From NCBI RefSeq assembly GCF_900107665.1, contig NZ_FNQT01000003.1, positions 124,001 to 188,000 of the forward strand: a DNA stretch of 64,000 bases, in the 5' to 3' direction. Made by a program: the position numbers and the translations under genes. The notes beneath the pieces are model-generated. The model had not been told where the DNA came from and ran no database searches. It worked only from the letters and a program-made list of their open reading frames with translations. Positions 25,966 to 34,698 of this stretch are shown here, one piece after another. Positions within the stretch are counted from its first letter, which is position 1, and each line of letters opens with the position of its first letter. Source of the DNA: Haloplanus vescus. GTDB lineage: Archaea > Halobacteriota > Halobacteria > Halobacteriales > Haloferacaceae.

Positions 25966-27258
25966 TCAGTTGCCAGTCCAGCGCAGGAGCGCGAGGGTGC
26001 CCTCGAACAGGCCAATCATCGTCGCGGCGACGATGATGGGCGCCATTCCCGTCGGGTCCGGGCTGACGAGGAAGGCGACGCCGAGGAAGCCACCCCAGAA
26101 CAGGAAGCGGCGCTGTTCCAGCCACGCCCGGGTGGTGAGGTTCATCATGATTGCGAGCATGATGAACAGCGGAATCTGGAAGACGAGCGCCATGTACCCC
26201 ATCAGGACGAGGATGAGGCTGAACGTCTCCTTGAGACCGAACGCGACGACGGCGGTGCCGGTGGTGTAGGAGGTGAAGTACGCGAAGATGGCGGGGAGGA
26301 CGACGAAATGTGCGAAGGCGACGCCGATGAGCGCCAACACGAGGCTAGTCGGGACGGCGGCGAGGTAGTAACGGCGTTCGCGGGGGAAGAGCCCGGGTCG
26401 CATGAACAGGTACGTCTCGTAGACAGCGATGGGGAGTCCGACGACGAAGCCCGCGAGCGCCGACACTTTCAGTTCGGTCACGAGGAGCTCGAGCGGACCG
26501 TACAGCCGGGGTCGGCGGTCGGTAATCGTCTGCGCGCCGGGGATGTGGGAGTTCCAGAGGAAGTTGATAATCTGGTCGGCGAACGGAAAGACGGCGAGAG
26601 CGACGATACCGCCGACGACGAGGACGACGCCGAGTCGACGGACCATCTCCTCGATGTGGTCCGCGAGGGGCATCTCCTCGTCCGAGGCCGGCCCCTCGCC
26701 GAGGATGCCGTCCTCGGCAACGTCGCCGTCGGGCGCTGGGTCGGCCGGTTCGTCGACTGTCTCCGGTGCCGCCGGCTCGGCCGGCGTCTCCGTCGCTACT
26801 GCTTCGGCCGGCGCTTCCGACGCTTCGGTCGGCGCTTCCGTCTGCGACTCGCCCCCGGTCACCGACTCGTCGTCGCGTTCGACGACCGAATTGTCCTCGT
26901 CGGTGTCGATGACCGATTCGTCGCTCGGGTCGTCGTCCGTCTCGATGACGGACTCCTCGCTGTCGACGCTGGGGTCGAGTTCGATGTCCGGGTCGTCGTC
27001 GAGTTCGGAGTCGGGAACGGGCGCGCCGACGGCGTCCGAGACGTTCTTGCGTTCCTCGGGGTCGAAGGGGTCGGGTGTGCCGGTCGCCCCCATCGGCGCC
27101 TGTTCGTCCGTCCGGATGACGGACTCGTCGTCGACGAAGTCCTCGATGGACCCGCCGGGGATGTCGTCCTCGTCGCTCTCGGCGTCCGTCGACGACCGAG
27201 AGGAGTCCCCGTCCGTCGGCGACTCTGACGGACTCCCCGACTCCGGTTCCTCAGCCAT
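25966..27258 (-). CDS. tatC: Tat translocase subunit TatC with long acidic N-terminal extension
   Basis: A 430-residue Tat pathway receptor. Residues 1 to about 195 are an acidic, Ser/Asp/Glu-rich extension containing repeats of the form D/E-ESVI-x-TD (near residues 44, 105 and 117). Conserved TatC begins at ADHIEEMVRR, with six membrane helices, and a loop ETYLFMRPGLFPRERR matching the TatC twin-arginine-binding region. Haloarchaea export most secreted proteins by Tat; this is the single-copy type (TatCo in Haloferax). It is divergent from the twin-TatC gene with a 111-bp intergenic promoter region. Confidence 0.92.
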   Translation of the reverse strand: MAEEPESGSPSESPTDGDSSRSSTDAESDEDDIPGGSIEDFVDDESVIRTDEQAPMGATGTPDPFDPEERKNVSDAVGAPVPDSELDDDPDIELDPSVDSEESVIETDDDPSDESVIDTDEDNSVVERDDESVTGGESQTEAPTEASEAPAEAVATETPAEPAAPETVDEPADPAPDGDVAEDGILGEGPASDEEMPLADHIEEMVRRLGVVLVVGGIVALAVFPFADQIINFLWNSHIPGAQTITDRRPRLYGPLELLVTELKVSALAGFVVGLPIAVYETYLFMRPGLFPRERRYYLAAVPTSLVLALIGVAFAHFVVLPAIFAYFTSYTTGTAVVAFGLKETFSLILVLMGYMALVFQIPLFIMLAIMMNLTTRAWLEQRRFLFWGGFLGVAFLVSPDPTGMAPIIVAATMIGLFEGTLALLRWTGN

Positions 27259-27369
27259 TCACCCGACATATCTCCCGTGCTGTTATAGGCCTTTTTCCAT
27301 CGTGGCGCGACGGCGTTCGGCCGTACGCGGAGAAAAAGATTGATAGCAACGAGACGGTTTCGTTCGTGC

Positions 27370-29541
27370 ATGTCGAGCGCGCTCGATGAGGACACCCGTC
27401 AGACACTGGACGCCGGCCGCGAGACTGCCGGCGCGATGCTCCGGTCCGCACAGAAGGACCTCCAGAAGGTGTTCATCGTCTTTCTCGTCGGGTTCATCGG
27501 CTCGTTCTACGCCCTTCGGCTCTACATCTGGGAGTTCCTTGAAGCAGTCACGCGGTCGAAGATGGACGCCGCGACGTCGGGCGAACTCCAGATCATCGCG
27601 CAGACGCCGTTCGACGTCATCCTCCTGCAGGCGAAAATCGGCTTAGTCACGGGCATCATCCTCTGTCTCCCGGTCTTCCTCTACTATTCGCGTGACGCCC
27701 TCAAAGTTCGAGGGCTGTGGCCCTCCTCGCCCGTCACGCCGTGGAAACTCGCCGTTGGGGGCCTGATCGCGACGGGACTTTTCTTCCTCGGCCTCGCCTA
27801 CGGCTACCTCGTCTTCTTCCCCGTCATGTTCGCCTTCCTCGCGAACAACGCGATCACCGCCGGGTTCACGCCGACGTACTCCATCGTCCTCTGGGCGCAG
27901 TTCATCTTCCTGCTCACGCTCTCTTTCGGCCTCGCGGCGCAACTCCCGCTGGCGATGAGCGGCCTCGCGTACGCCGAAATCGTTTCCTACGAGGCGTTCC
28001 GCGATTACTGGCGTCACGCCGTCGTCGCCATGGTCCTCTTCGGTGCGCTGTTCACGCCGCCGGACCCCTTCACGCAGATTATGTGGGCAATCCCCATGAT
28101 CGCACTCTACGCCTTCAGCCTCTATTTCACGCGCATCGTCGTCACCGCCAAGCGGGGGAGCGAACAGGTCAGCGTCCGCGTCGCCGCCCTCCGGCACTGG
28201 AACATCATCCTCGGCATCGCGCTCCTCGGCGGACTGGCGACGTACGCCTTCCTCACTCGCGGCGGACTGGCCGCCGCCAACGACGCGCTGGCGTGGCTGG
28301 ATAGCAGTCGACGCCTCGCCCAACCCGGTGCGACGCTGCCCGTCTCTCGGGCCGCCGCGCTCGGACTCTGGGGCGCACTCGGCGGCCTCGTCGCCGGGGT
28401 GGCGGCGTTCATGTACTACGTCTACACGGAGTTCGACGCCGCGGTCGACCCGACGGCCGTCGGCGACCCCGCCGATATCGACCTCTCGGAGCTCGACGCC
28501 GACGGGATTCGGGCCGCGCCGCCGGAGGCGTTCGCGGAACTGAGCGAAGACGACGCGGTGTCGATGGCGGGCGACGCCGTCGACGAAGGCGACAAGGAGA
28601 AAGGGCGGGCCATCCTGGACCGCTTCGACGAAGTCGAGACGGCGGACGAGGAGGCTGAAGGCGAAGCCGAGGATGCATCGACCACCGAGGAAATCGGCGA
28701 CCGAGCGTCCCGGGCCAGTGGCACCTTCCTCGACGAACTCACCGACGGCGAGAAAGACGAGGACGACATCGGCGGCTACTACACCGACATCCGGTTCGTC
28801 CTCGACAGCCTCACCTCGCGGGCCTTCCGCATCGTCGCCGTGTTCGGCATCGTCCTCGCGGCGACGTTCGGGTGGCTCTACACCGGCGGCATCGGCCGCG
28901 TCTTCGAGCAGTTCCTCTCGCAGCTACCCCAGCAGGTGACGCCCGAGGACATCAACGTCGTCGCGCTCCACCCGATGGAAGCGCTCATCTTCGAGGTGAA
29001 GTTCTCGACGCTCATCGCCGCCGCCGTCACGTTCCCGATGGTCGCGTACTACGCGTGGCCGGCGCTGCGAGAGCGGGGCATCGTCTACGGCAATCGGAAC
29101 CTCATCTTCGGGTGGGCGGCCGCGCTCGTCGTCGGTCTGTTCGCCGGGTTCGCGCTCGGATACTCCATCGTCGCGCCGACGGTCATCTCCTATCTCGTCG
29201 CCGACGGTGTCCGGGCGAACATGGTCATCGCCTACCGCATCACCAACTTCTTCTGGCTCATCTTCCTCACCACCGCGGGCATCGGCATCCTCGCCGACGT
29301 GCCCGTCCTCATGCTCTTGCTCAACTCCGCCGGCGTCACCTACCGGACGATGCGCGAGCGCTGGCGAGAGGTGACCGTCGGCATCATGGCCTTCGCTGCC
29401 CTCGCGACGCCCGCGGACGTGACGACGATGCTCATGGTCACGATTCCGCTCATGGTCGCCTACGGCGTTGGCCTCGCCATACTGTTCCTCGTCACCTTCG
29501 GCGGGCGGCGGAACCTCGGCGGCCGGACGGCGAAAGCGTAA
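27370..29541 (+). CDS. tatCt: Twin TatC (TatCt): two fused TatC domains
   Basis: A 723-residue protein containing two TatC units. The first spans about residues 20-300 (QKDLQKVFIVFLVGFIGSFYALRLYIWEFL), with extra helices. An acidic linker lies at about 365-465, followed by the second TatC (about 475-720, with LSQLPQQVTPEDINVVALHPMEALIFEVKFSTLIAA and MRERWREVTVGIMAFAALATP). This tandem form is specific to halophilic archaea and is essential in Haloferax. ATG at 27370 starts a family-like MSSALDEDTRQTL; ten codons upstream overlap the promoter region. Confidence 0.93.
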   Translation: MSSALDEDTRQTLDAGRETAGAMLRSAQKDLQKVFIVFLVGFIGSFYALRLYIWEFLEAVTRSKMDAATSGELQIIAQTPFDVILLQAKIGLVTGIILCLPVFLYYSRDALKVRGLWPSSPVTPWKLAVGGLIATGLFFLGLAYGYLVFFPVMFAFLANNAITAGFTPTYSIVLWAQFIFLLTLSFGLAAQLPLAMSGLAYAEIVSYEAFRDYWRHAVVAMVLFGALFTPPDPFTQIMWAIPMIALYAFSLYFTRIVVTAKRGSEQVSVRVAALRHWNIILGIALLGGLATYAFLTRGGLAAANDALAWLDSSRRLAQPGATLPVSRAAALGLWGALGGLVAGVAAFMYYVYTEFDAAVDPTAVGDPADIDLSELDADGIRAAPPEAFAELSEDDAVSMAGDAVDEGDKEKGRAILDRFDEVETADEEAEGEAEDASTTEEIGDRASRASGTFLDELTDGEKDEDDIGGYYTDIRFVLDSLTSRAFRIVAVFGIVLAATFGWLYTGGIGRVFEQFLSQLPQQVTPEDINVVALHPMEALIFEVKFSTLIAAAVTFPMVAYYAWPALRERGIVYGNRNLIFGWAAALVVGLFAGFALGYSIVAPTVISYLVADGVRANMVIAYRITNFFWLIFLTTAGIGILADVPVLMLLLNSAGVTYRTMRERWREVTVGIMAFAALATPADVTTMLMVTIPLMVAYGVGLAILFLVTFGGRRNLGGRTAKA

Positions 29542-29572
29542 GACGTAGATATTCGCTGGATAATACTCCAGC

Positions 29573-29749
29573 ATGGCCAAGATAAGCGTCGAGATACCCG
29601 ACGAGCTGCTCGCGGACCTCGACGACCACGTCGGTGACGACGGGAAGTTCGTAAACCGGAGCGACGCCATCCGCGCGTCCGTCCGGAAGACGCTCGACTT
29701 GCTCGACGAAATCGACGCCCGCCACGACCGACTGGAGACGGACGAATGA
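29573..29749 (+). CDS. Ribbon-helix-helix DNA-binding protein
   Basis: A 58-residue protein. The N-terminal beta strand KISVEIPDELLADLD, then NRSDAIRASVRKTLDLLDEID, is the classic CopG/MetJ/Arc ribbon-helix-helix fold, with R-S-D-A-I-R at the start of helix 2. Such dimers bind operator DNA. The ATGA overlap with the downstream queuosine-precursor-type transporter gene implies translational coupling, and it may control that gene. It is preceded by a TATA-like GATAATAC about 20 nt before the ATG. Confidence 0.85.
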   Translation: MAKISVEIPDELLADLDDHVGDDGKFVNRSDAIRASVRKTLDLLDEIDARHDRLETDE

Positions 29750-30471
29750 GTGCTCGAACCGAGTGGCCGGTCGGCCGCGTCGCCATCCTGTCGCTGTTCG
29801 TGACGGCGCTCGTCACCTCCCAGTTGACCGCCTCGAAAGTGCTCGCGATTCCGCTGCCCGTCGCGCTACCGCGTGTCGGTAGCTCCATCCTCCTCCCCGG
29901 TGCGGCGCTGGCGTACGCGCTCACCTTCTTCGCCTCCGACTGTTACAGCGAACTCTACGGCCGCCGCGACGCGCAGGTGATGGTCAACGTCGGGTTCGTG
30001 ATGAACTTCGTCCTGTTGGCGCTGGTGTGGTCCACCATCTTCGCCCCGGGCCGTAACGCCGAGTTCGCCGCGCAGTTCGAGAGCGTCCTCGCTCCCGCGA
30101 CCAACATCGTCGCCGGGAGCCTCCTCGCCTACATCGTCAGTCAGAACTGGGACGTGGTCGTCTTCCACCGCCTCCGCGAGGCGACCGAGGGCGACTTCCT
30201 CTGGCTCCGAAACATCGTCTCGACGGCGACGAGTCAGGTTCTCGACACCGTCATCTTCGTCGGCGTCGCCTTCTACCTTCTGCCCCAGTACGCCGGCATC
30301 GGCCCGACCACGCCGTGGTCCGTCGTGGTCACGCTGATGATCGGTCAGTACCTCCTGAAACTCCTCATCGCCCTCGTCGACACGCCCTTCGTCTACGCTG
30401 TCGTCGGCCTCGTTCGCTCGCGCGACGACGCCGCCGCGAAGGCCGCCGTGTCCGCGACTGACCGAGACTAA
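29746..30471 (+). CDS. VUT/YhhQ-family transporter (putative queuosine or preQ0 precursor importer)
   Basis: A 241-residue protein with six to seven membrane helices and the family hallmark TASKVLAIPLPV near the N-terminus, LTFFASDCYSELYGRRDAQ in the second region and NWDVVVFHRLREATEGDFLWLRNIVSTATSQVLDTVIF in the third. Bacterial YhhQ imports 7-deazaguanine precursors. In archaea the analogous need is preQ0 for archaeosine in tRNA. The stop overlaps the stop of the convergent rlmE gene by 4 bases. Confidence 0.88.
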   Translation: MSARTEWPVGRVAILSLFVTALVTSQLTASKVLAIPLPVALPRVGSSILLPGAALAYALTFFASDCYSELYGRRDAQVMVNVGFVMNFVLLALVWSTIFAPGRNAEFAAQFESVLAPATNIVAGSLLAYIVSQNWDVVVFHRLREATEGDFLWLRNIVSTATSQVLDTVIFVGVAFYLLPQYAGIGPTTPWSVVVTLMIGQYLLKLLIALVDTPFVYAVVGLVRSRDDAAAKAAVSATDRD

Positions 30472-31235
30472 CGGCGCTCGGCGAACGCGAACCGCGGTTT
30501 CACGTCCTCGATTCGAATCTCGACTTCCTCGCCTATCGTCCCGTCCGGGACGAACACGGTGAACCCGTCGACGCTGGCGATGCCGTCACCCTCGTCACCC
30601 TCGTCGGTGATTTCGACGGTGAGTTCGTCGCCCGCGGCGATGGGCGCGGTGAGATACCCCTTCGCCACCAGATACAGCTCCGAGGAGGCGTCGCGTGACG
30701 CGTCGGGCCGGACCGTGCGGACGTACTCGAAGTCGGCCTCCATCTCCTCGCGGAGGTCCGCGAGGTCCGGGCCATCGAAGGCCTTGGCCACGAAATCGCC
30801 GCCGGGCACGAGCAGGTCGAGCGCGACCTGGTAGGCCTGTCGCGCGAGGTGAATCGACCGCGCGTGGTCGACCGAATACTCGCCGGTCATGTTGGGGGCC
30901 ATGTCGGAGACGACGGCGTCGACGCCGCTGTCACCGACGACCTCTCGCAGGCGGTCGAGCGTCGCGTCCTCGGTCATGTCGCCCCGGACCGTCGACACGT
31001 TCTCGTAGTCGAGCGCCCGGATTCGCTGGCGGTCGACGCCGACGACGGTTCCGCTCTCGCCGACCGCCTCGGCGGCGACTTGGAGCCACCCACCGGGCGC
31101 CGCACCGAGGTCCACGACGGTGTCGCCCGGCGCGAACAGGTTCGACGTTTCGTCGAGCTGTTTGAGCTTGTACGCCGACCGTGCGCGGTAGCCCTCCTGT
31201 TTCGAGCGGTTGTAGTAGTCGTCTTTCCCGGTCAT
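30468..31235 (-). CDS. rlmE: RlmE-type 2'-O-methyltransferase with C-terminal TRAM domain
   Basis: Methylates the 2'-OH of a 23S rRNA uridine. The 255-residue protein starts TGKDDYYNRSKQEGYRARSAYKLKQLDE, with catalytic Lys in SAYKL. SAM motif I is VVDLGAAPGGWLQVA, the catalytic Asp is in VVSDMAPNM and the Lys in FVAKAFDG. A C-terminal TRAM RNA-binding domain (about 195-255, GDELTVEITDEG to PRFAFAERR) is the archaeal addition. Start chosen at the family-typical MTGKDD. Confidence 0.93.
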   Translation of the reverse strand: MTGKDDYYNRSKQEGYRARSAYKLKQLDETSNLFAPGDTVVDLGAAPGGWLQVAAEAVGESGTVVGVDRQRIRALDYENVSTVRGDMTEDATLDRLREVVGDSGVDAVVSDMAPNMTGEYSVDHARSIHLARQAYQVALDLLVPGGDFVAKAFDGPDLADLREEMEADFEYVRTVRPDASRDASSELYLVAKGYLTAPIAAGDELTVEITDEGDEGDGIASVDGFTVFVPDGTIGEEVEIRIEDVKPRFAFAERR

Positions 31236-31365
31236 GACACACACACCCGCCTCACACACCCGTCGCGTGCGTCTGAGGACGTTCGAATCATGGTCGTAAC
31301 GAGGCGGTCGAACCGGAAAGACGTGCCGAATTCGACACCTGCCGTGACGGCCCGTCTCGTCCGGC

Positions 31366-31719
31366 CTACACTTGCTCTAACAGCGTCTCGACCAGCGGTG
31401 CGTCGCCGTAGCGCACCGCGGCGCCGTCGTCCACCATCTCGACGACGCCGGTCGCCTCGAGTTTCGGCAGGTGGACGTGTCTGAGCGACACCGTGAGTCG
31501 CTCCGGTTCGTGCTCGCCGGGTTCTCGGACCGCGAGCGCGGCCGCGAGGTCGGACACCGGCGTCGCGTCGCCGTGGTCTCGCAACACTCGAACGACGCGG
31601 CGTCGGCGTGCGTCCGAAAGTACGTCGAATACGGCGTCGACGCGGCCCTCCTCGTATCGGTTCCCGCCCACTCCTTCGACCGTCGTCCGCTTGTGTTGAT
31701 TTGCGTTCGACGTCGTCAT
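31366..31719 (-). CDS. ArsR-like winged-helix protein (DUF7344-like)
   Basis: A 117-residue transcription-factor-like protein. The central VDAVFDVLSDARRRRVVRVLRDHGDATPVSDLAAALAVRE is a winged helix typical of a large haloarchaeal family (DUF7344), with LTVSLRHVHLPKLEATGVVE as the recognition wing. The tail is short. No partner domain is present; such proteins occur in dozens per haloarchaeal genome. ATG at 31719 is chosen over an upstream one at 31740. Confidence 0.8.
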   Translation of the reverse strand: MTTSNANQHKRTTVEGVGGNRYEEGRVDAVFDVLSDARRRRVVRVLRDHGDATPVSDLAAALAVREPGEHEPERLTVSLRHVHLPKLEATGVVEMVDDGAAVRYGDAPLVETLLEQV

Positions 31720-31800
31720 CCTCTCCCCCCTTTGGGACAAACCAGGATTCGATAGGTTCGTACATCAATGTGTCGACGCGCCGTACAGTCAGATTCAGTG

Positions 31801-32454
31801 TCACTCATCGTCGAGCAAGAGCGCGTTGGTGACGAACGTCACGATGCCGCGACGGAGCCGTTCGGTGACTGCCTGGTCCGAGATGCCGAGTTCGTCGGCG
31901 AGTTCGATGGTCGTGCACCGGCGGGGGATGTCGTAGTAACCGCGCTCGACGGCGAGTTCGAGCGTCCGACGCTGGCGCGGCGTGAGTCCGTACCAGGCAC
32001 CAGTCCCCTGTCGCGTCGGGTTGTACACGCGTAGCACCTCGACGTTCGCCTTGGCGCCGTCGACTGCGGAGCGAAAGGAGTCAAAGGCCTCGTGTGTCGG
32101 GAACTGCGTCTCGAACGTCCAGGCGTCGGTGCTCCCCGTGCCGCGGCGAATCGACCCGTCGTGTTCCTCGAGGAGTCGGACGAGTGGGTCCGCGTCCGCG
32201 TCCCACTCCAGGACGTGAAGCGTCCGCTCGTCGCCTAAGTGAATCCGGTCGAGTTGATATCCGTCGGTGCCGGTGAAGGGATTTTCACCCCCGTCCGTTC
32301 GGTTCGTCGGTGGATTCGAGAGCGAGAAAATCGCAACATCGTCGTCCCCCCTCGGCTCGACGCGTTCGAGCTCGGCGTCGCCGTCCCGTATCGGGAATCG
32401 ACGACCGAACTCGAAGTCGTGAGCCGGAATTCGTACGTCAACTATGACACCCAT
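31801..32454 (-). CDS. Bacterio-opsin-activator-like HTH regulator (HTH_10)
   Basis: A 217-residue regulator. The N-terminal sensor-like half is beta-rich with no recognisable cofactor motif. The C-terminal HTH_10 domain starts at about residue 155, with the signature LTPRQRRTLELAVERGYYDIPRRCTTIELADELGISDQAVTERLRRG. The Met at 32490 would overlap the promoter; 32454 fits a TATA-like GGTTAACC upstream. That element lies within a 14-base palindrome (32501-32514), suggesting autoregulation. The end of the gene is separated from the DUF7344 gene by 81 bp, same strand. Confidence 0.85.
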   Translation of the reverse strand: MGVIVDVRIPAHDFEFGRRFPIRDGDAELERVEPRGDDDVAIFSLSNPPTNRTDGGENPFTGTDGYQLDRIHLGDERTLHVLEWDADADPLVRLLEEHDGSIRRGTGSTDAWTFETQFPTHEAFDSFRSAVDGAKANVEVLRVYNPTRQGTGAWYGLTPRQRRTLELAVERGYYDIPRRCTTIELADELGISDQAVTERLRRGIVTFVTNALLLDDE

Positions 32455-32500
32455 AGATAGTCCGTTGGGCACTTGCTTACGAAGGGTCATAGCAGGTATG

Positions 32501-32521
32501 CTTGGTTAACCAAGTTTGGTT
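32501..32521 (-). promoter_or_regulatory. Palindromic operator before the HTH_10 gene
   Basis: CTTGGTTAACCAAG is a perfect 14-base palindrome (32501-32514). A third direct half-site TTGGTT follows at 32516-32521. The palindrome contains the TATA-like GGTTAACC that best explains expression of the regulator on the minus strand, so binding would block or activate that promoter. The divergent pcn gene lies 125 bp further. Confidence 0.5.
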
Positions 32522-32604
32522 CGGCCGCGAGCTCTCCGTGATAAACATATCGTGTTGCGACGCTCACCCGCGCGGGTCGCGCGCGGCCGCGACCGAACAG
32601 CGGG

Positions 32605-32614
32605 TATTATTTAA
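32605..32614 (+). promoter_or_regulatory. TATA box of pcn
   Basis: TATTATTTAA ends 24 nt before the ATG at 32639, indicating a leaderless transcript. This rules out the in-frame ATG at 32618, which lies only a few nt beyond the box. Confidence 0.65.
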
Positions 32615-32638
32615 CGCATGGAGCACACCACTCGATAC

Positions 32639-33382
32639 ATGTTCAAGGCCATCGTGAGCGCGTCGACGCTCCGGGATGCCCTCGACTCCGTGAGCGTGTT
32701 GGTCGACGAGTGCAAGATGCGGCTCAACGAGGACGGGCTGTCGATCCGCGCCGTCGATCCGGCGAACGTGGGGATGGTCGACCTCTCGCTTGACGCGGGG
32801 GCGTTCGAATCCTACGAGGCCGACGGCGGCGTCATCGGCGTCAACCTCGCTCGTCTCGAAGACATCGCGGGCATGGGGAACGCCGGCGACCTCGTCCACC
32901 TCGAACTCGACGAGGAGACTCGGAAACTTCACATCCGAATCGACGGTCTCTCCTACACGCTGGCGCTCATCGACCCCGACTCCATCCGCCAAGAACCGGA
33001 CATCCCCGACCTCGACCTGCCGGCCGAAATCGTCGTCGAGGGGAACCAACTCGACCGCGGTATCACCGCCGCCGACATGGTCTCCGACCACATCAACCTC
33101 CGCGTCGACGAGAGCGCGGAGACGTTCCACATCGAGGCCGAGGGCGACACCGACGACGTGGACTTCGAAATGGGGACCGACGACCTGATTCGTCTGGACG
33201 CCGGGCCCGCCGACTCGCTGTTCTCCCTTGACTACCTCAAGGACATGAACAAGGCGATTCCGGGCGATGCCGAGGTGACCATCGAACTCGGCGAGGAGTT
33301 CCCGGTGAAACTCCACTACGACTTCGCCGAGGGCATGGGCAACGTGACGTTCATGCTCGCGCCGCGCATCCAGAGCGAGTAA
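32639..33382 (+). CDS. pcn: PCNA sliding clamp
   Basis: The trimeric clamp tethers polymerase B/D, ligase and FEN1. The 247-residue protein begins [22 protein letters not shown] and has the two-domain clamp fold. The interdomain linker is [11 protein letters not shown] and the C-terminal strand region is [14 protein letters not shown]. As in other haloarchaeal PCNAs the surface is very acidic, yet basic residues remain in the inner ring. It is divergent from the HTH_10 regulator and upstream of tfb. Confidence 0.95.
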   Translation: MFKAIVSASTLRDALDSVSVLVDECKMRLNEDGLSIRAVDPANVGMVDLSLDAGAFESYEADGGVIGVNLARLEDIAGMGNAGDLVHLELDEETRKLHIRIDGLSYTLALIDPDSIRQEPDIPDLDLPAEIVVEGNQLDRGITAADMVSDHINLRVDESAETFHIEAEGDTDDVDFEMGTDDLIRLDAGPADSLFSLDYLKDMNKAIPGDAEVTIELGEEFPVKLHYDFAEGMGNVTFMLAPRIQSE

Positions 33383-33666
33383 CGCCACGAGCGTCGTCCG
33401 ACGGACGGCACGACGCCCTTGCGGTTCTGTCTCCGTTCTCCGAACTCGTGAGTCTCCCGTCCGTGTCAACAACGCACAAAGGATTTTTATAGTAGATGTA
33501 ATCGACAGACGGGGATATGTCAGTATAGTTGGTGTATATTTCGGTGTCCTTATATGCACTCGGCTATTTCAGCGAAATCTTTATATACTTGTCAGACTTA
33601 CTATTGGTAAGAAGCGCTACGAGGGCCGGTCCCCCCGCTCGGCACCTCGTGGCGTCCCACCCTATC
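33383..33666 (+). promoter_or_regulatory. AT-rich 284-bp promoter region of tfb with three TATA-like boxes
   Basis: This is the longest gap in the window. It is visibly AT-richer than its surroundings. TATA-like elements occur at about 33483-33490 (TTTTATAG), 33549-33556 (CCTTATAT) and 33580-33587 (TTTATATA). The last is preceded by an ATTTC-AGC-GAAAT inverted repeat (33566-33578) that contains the BRE, and would give a leader of about 60 nt. No coding potential was seen. Confidence 0.5.
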
Positions 33667-34653
33667 ATGACTGAAACACACACGTGGACGGCAAACGAGA
33701 CGCGGACCATCGACGAACAGCAATCGACAACCGAGAGCGAACAGGAACACGTCTGCCCGGAGTGTGGCGGTTCGCTGGTGACGGACGCGGAACACGGCGA
33801 GACGGCCTGTAGCGAGTGTGGCCTCGTGGTCGAGGAAGACGAAATCGACCACGGCCCCGAGTGGCGCGCCTTCGACTCCAGCGAACGGGACTCGAAGTCC
33901 CGCGTCGGTGCCCCGACGACCCAGATGATGCACGACAAGGGTCTGTCGACCACCATCGACTGGCAGAACAAGGACGCCTACGGCAACGCGCTGAGCTCGA
34001 ATCAGCGCGAGAAGATGCAGCGACTTCGCACCTGGAACCGACGGTTCCAGACCCGTGACCATCAGGAGCGAAACCTCCGACAGGCGCTCGGCGAAATCGA
34101 CCGGATGGCCTCCGCGCTCGGCCTCCCCGAGAACGTCCGCGAGACGGCCAGCGTCATCTATCGCCGCGCGCTGGAGGACGACCTGCTCCCCGGCCGCTCC
34201 ATCGAGGGCGTCGCGACGAGTTCGCTCTACGCCGCGGCCCGACAGGCCGGTGTCCCCCGAACCATCGACGAAGTCGCCCGCGTCAGCCGCGTCGAGGAAG
34301 AGGAGTTCAAACGCACCTACCGCTACGTGGTGCGCGAACTCAACCTCGAAGTCGCGCCCGCGGACCCGGTGAGCTACGTCACTCGGTTCGCCTCCGAACT
34401 CGACATCTCGGACGAGGCCGAACACCTCGCTCGCGAGATGCTCGAAGCCGCGAAGGAACGCGGCGTCCACAGCGGGAAGAACCCCGTCGGCCTCGCCGCC
34501 GCGTCCGTCTACGCCGCACCCCTGCTCACCAACGAGCAGATCACCCAGCAGGAAGTGAGTGAGGTGGCGGACATCTCCGAGGTCACCATCCGCAACCGCT
34601 ACCGCGAACTCCTCGAAGCCTACGAGGACGCCGACCGGGCCCTCGCGGCCTAA
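33667..34653 (+). CDS. tfb: Transcription initiation factor TFB
   Basis: Archaeal TFIIB homologue recruiting RNA polymerase to TBP-bound promoters. The 328-residue protein has an N-terminal zinc ribbon (Cys30, Cys33, Cys48, Cys51), the B-reader region with GPEWRAFDSSERDSKSRVGAPTTQMMHDKGLSTTIDW, and two cyclin-fold repeats (about 140-225 and 235-325). The BRE-binding helix-turn-helix sits in the second (TQQEVSEVADISEVTIRNRYRELLEAY). Haloarchaea have several TFBs with different promoter preferences. The preceding region has several promoter-like elements. Confidence 0.95.
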   Translation: MTETHTWTANETRTIDEQQSTTESEQEHVCPECGGSLVTDAEHGETACSECGLVVEEDEIDHGPEWRAFDSSERDSKSRVGAPTTQMMHDKGLSTTIDWQNKDAYGNALSSNQREKMQRLRTWNRRFQTRDHQERNLRQALGEIDRMASALGLPENVRETASVIYRRALEDDLLPGRSIEGVATSSLYAAARQAGVPRTIDEVARVSRVEEEEFKRTYRYVVRELNLEVAPADPVSYVTRFASELDISDEAEHLAREMLEAAKERGVHSGKNPVGLAAASVYAAPLLTNEQITQQEVSEVADISEVTIRNRYRELLEAYEDADRALAA

Positions 34654-34698
34654 CTCCCGGAATCCTTTTACTCGGCAGCCACCTACCCGGAGGTAACT

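Noticed and set aside
31236-31262. CA-rich repeat upstream of rlmE
   Set aside because: Short and imperfect; nothing suggests a binding site or slippage gene.
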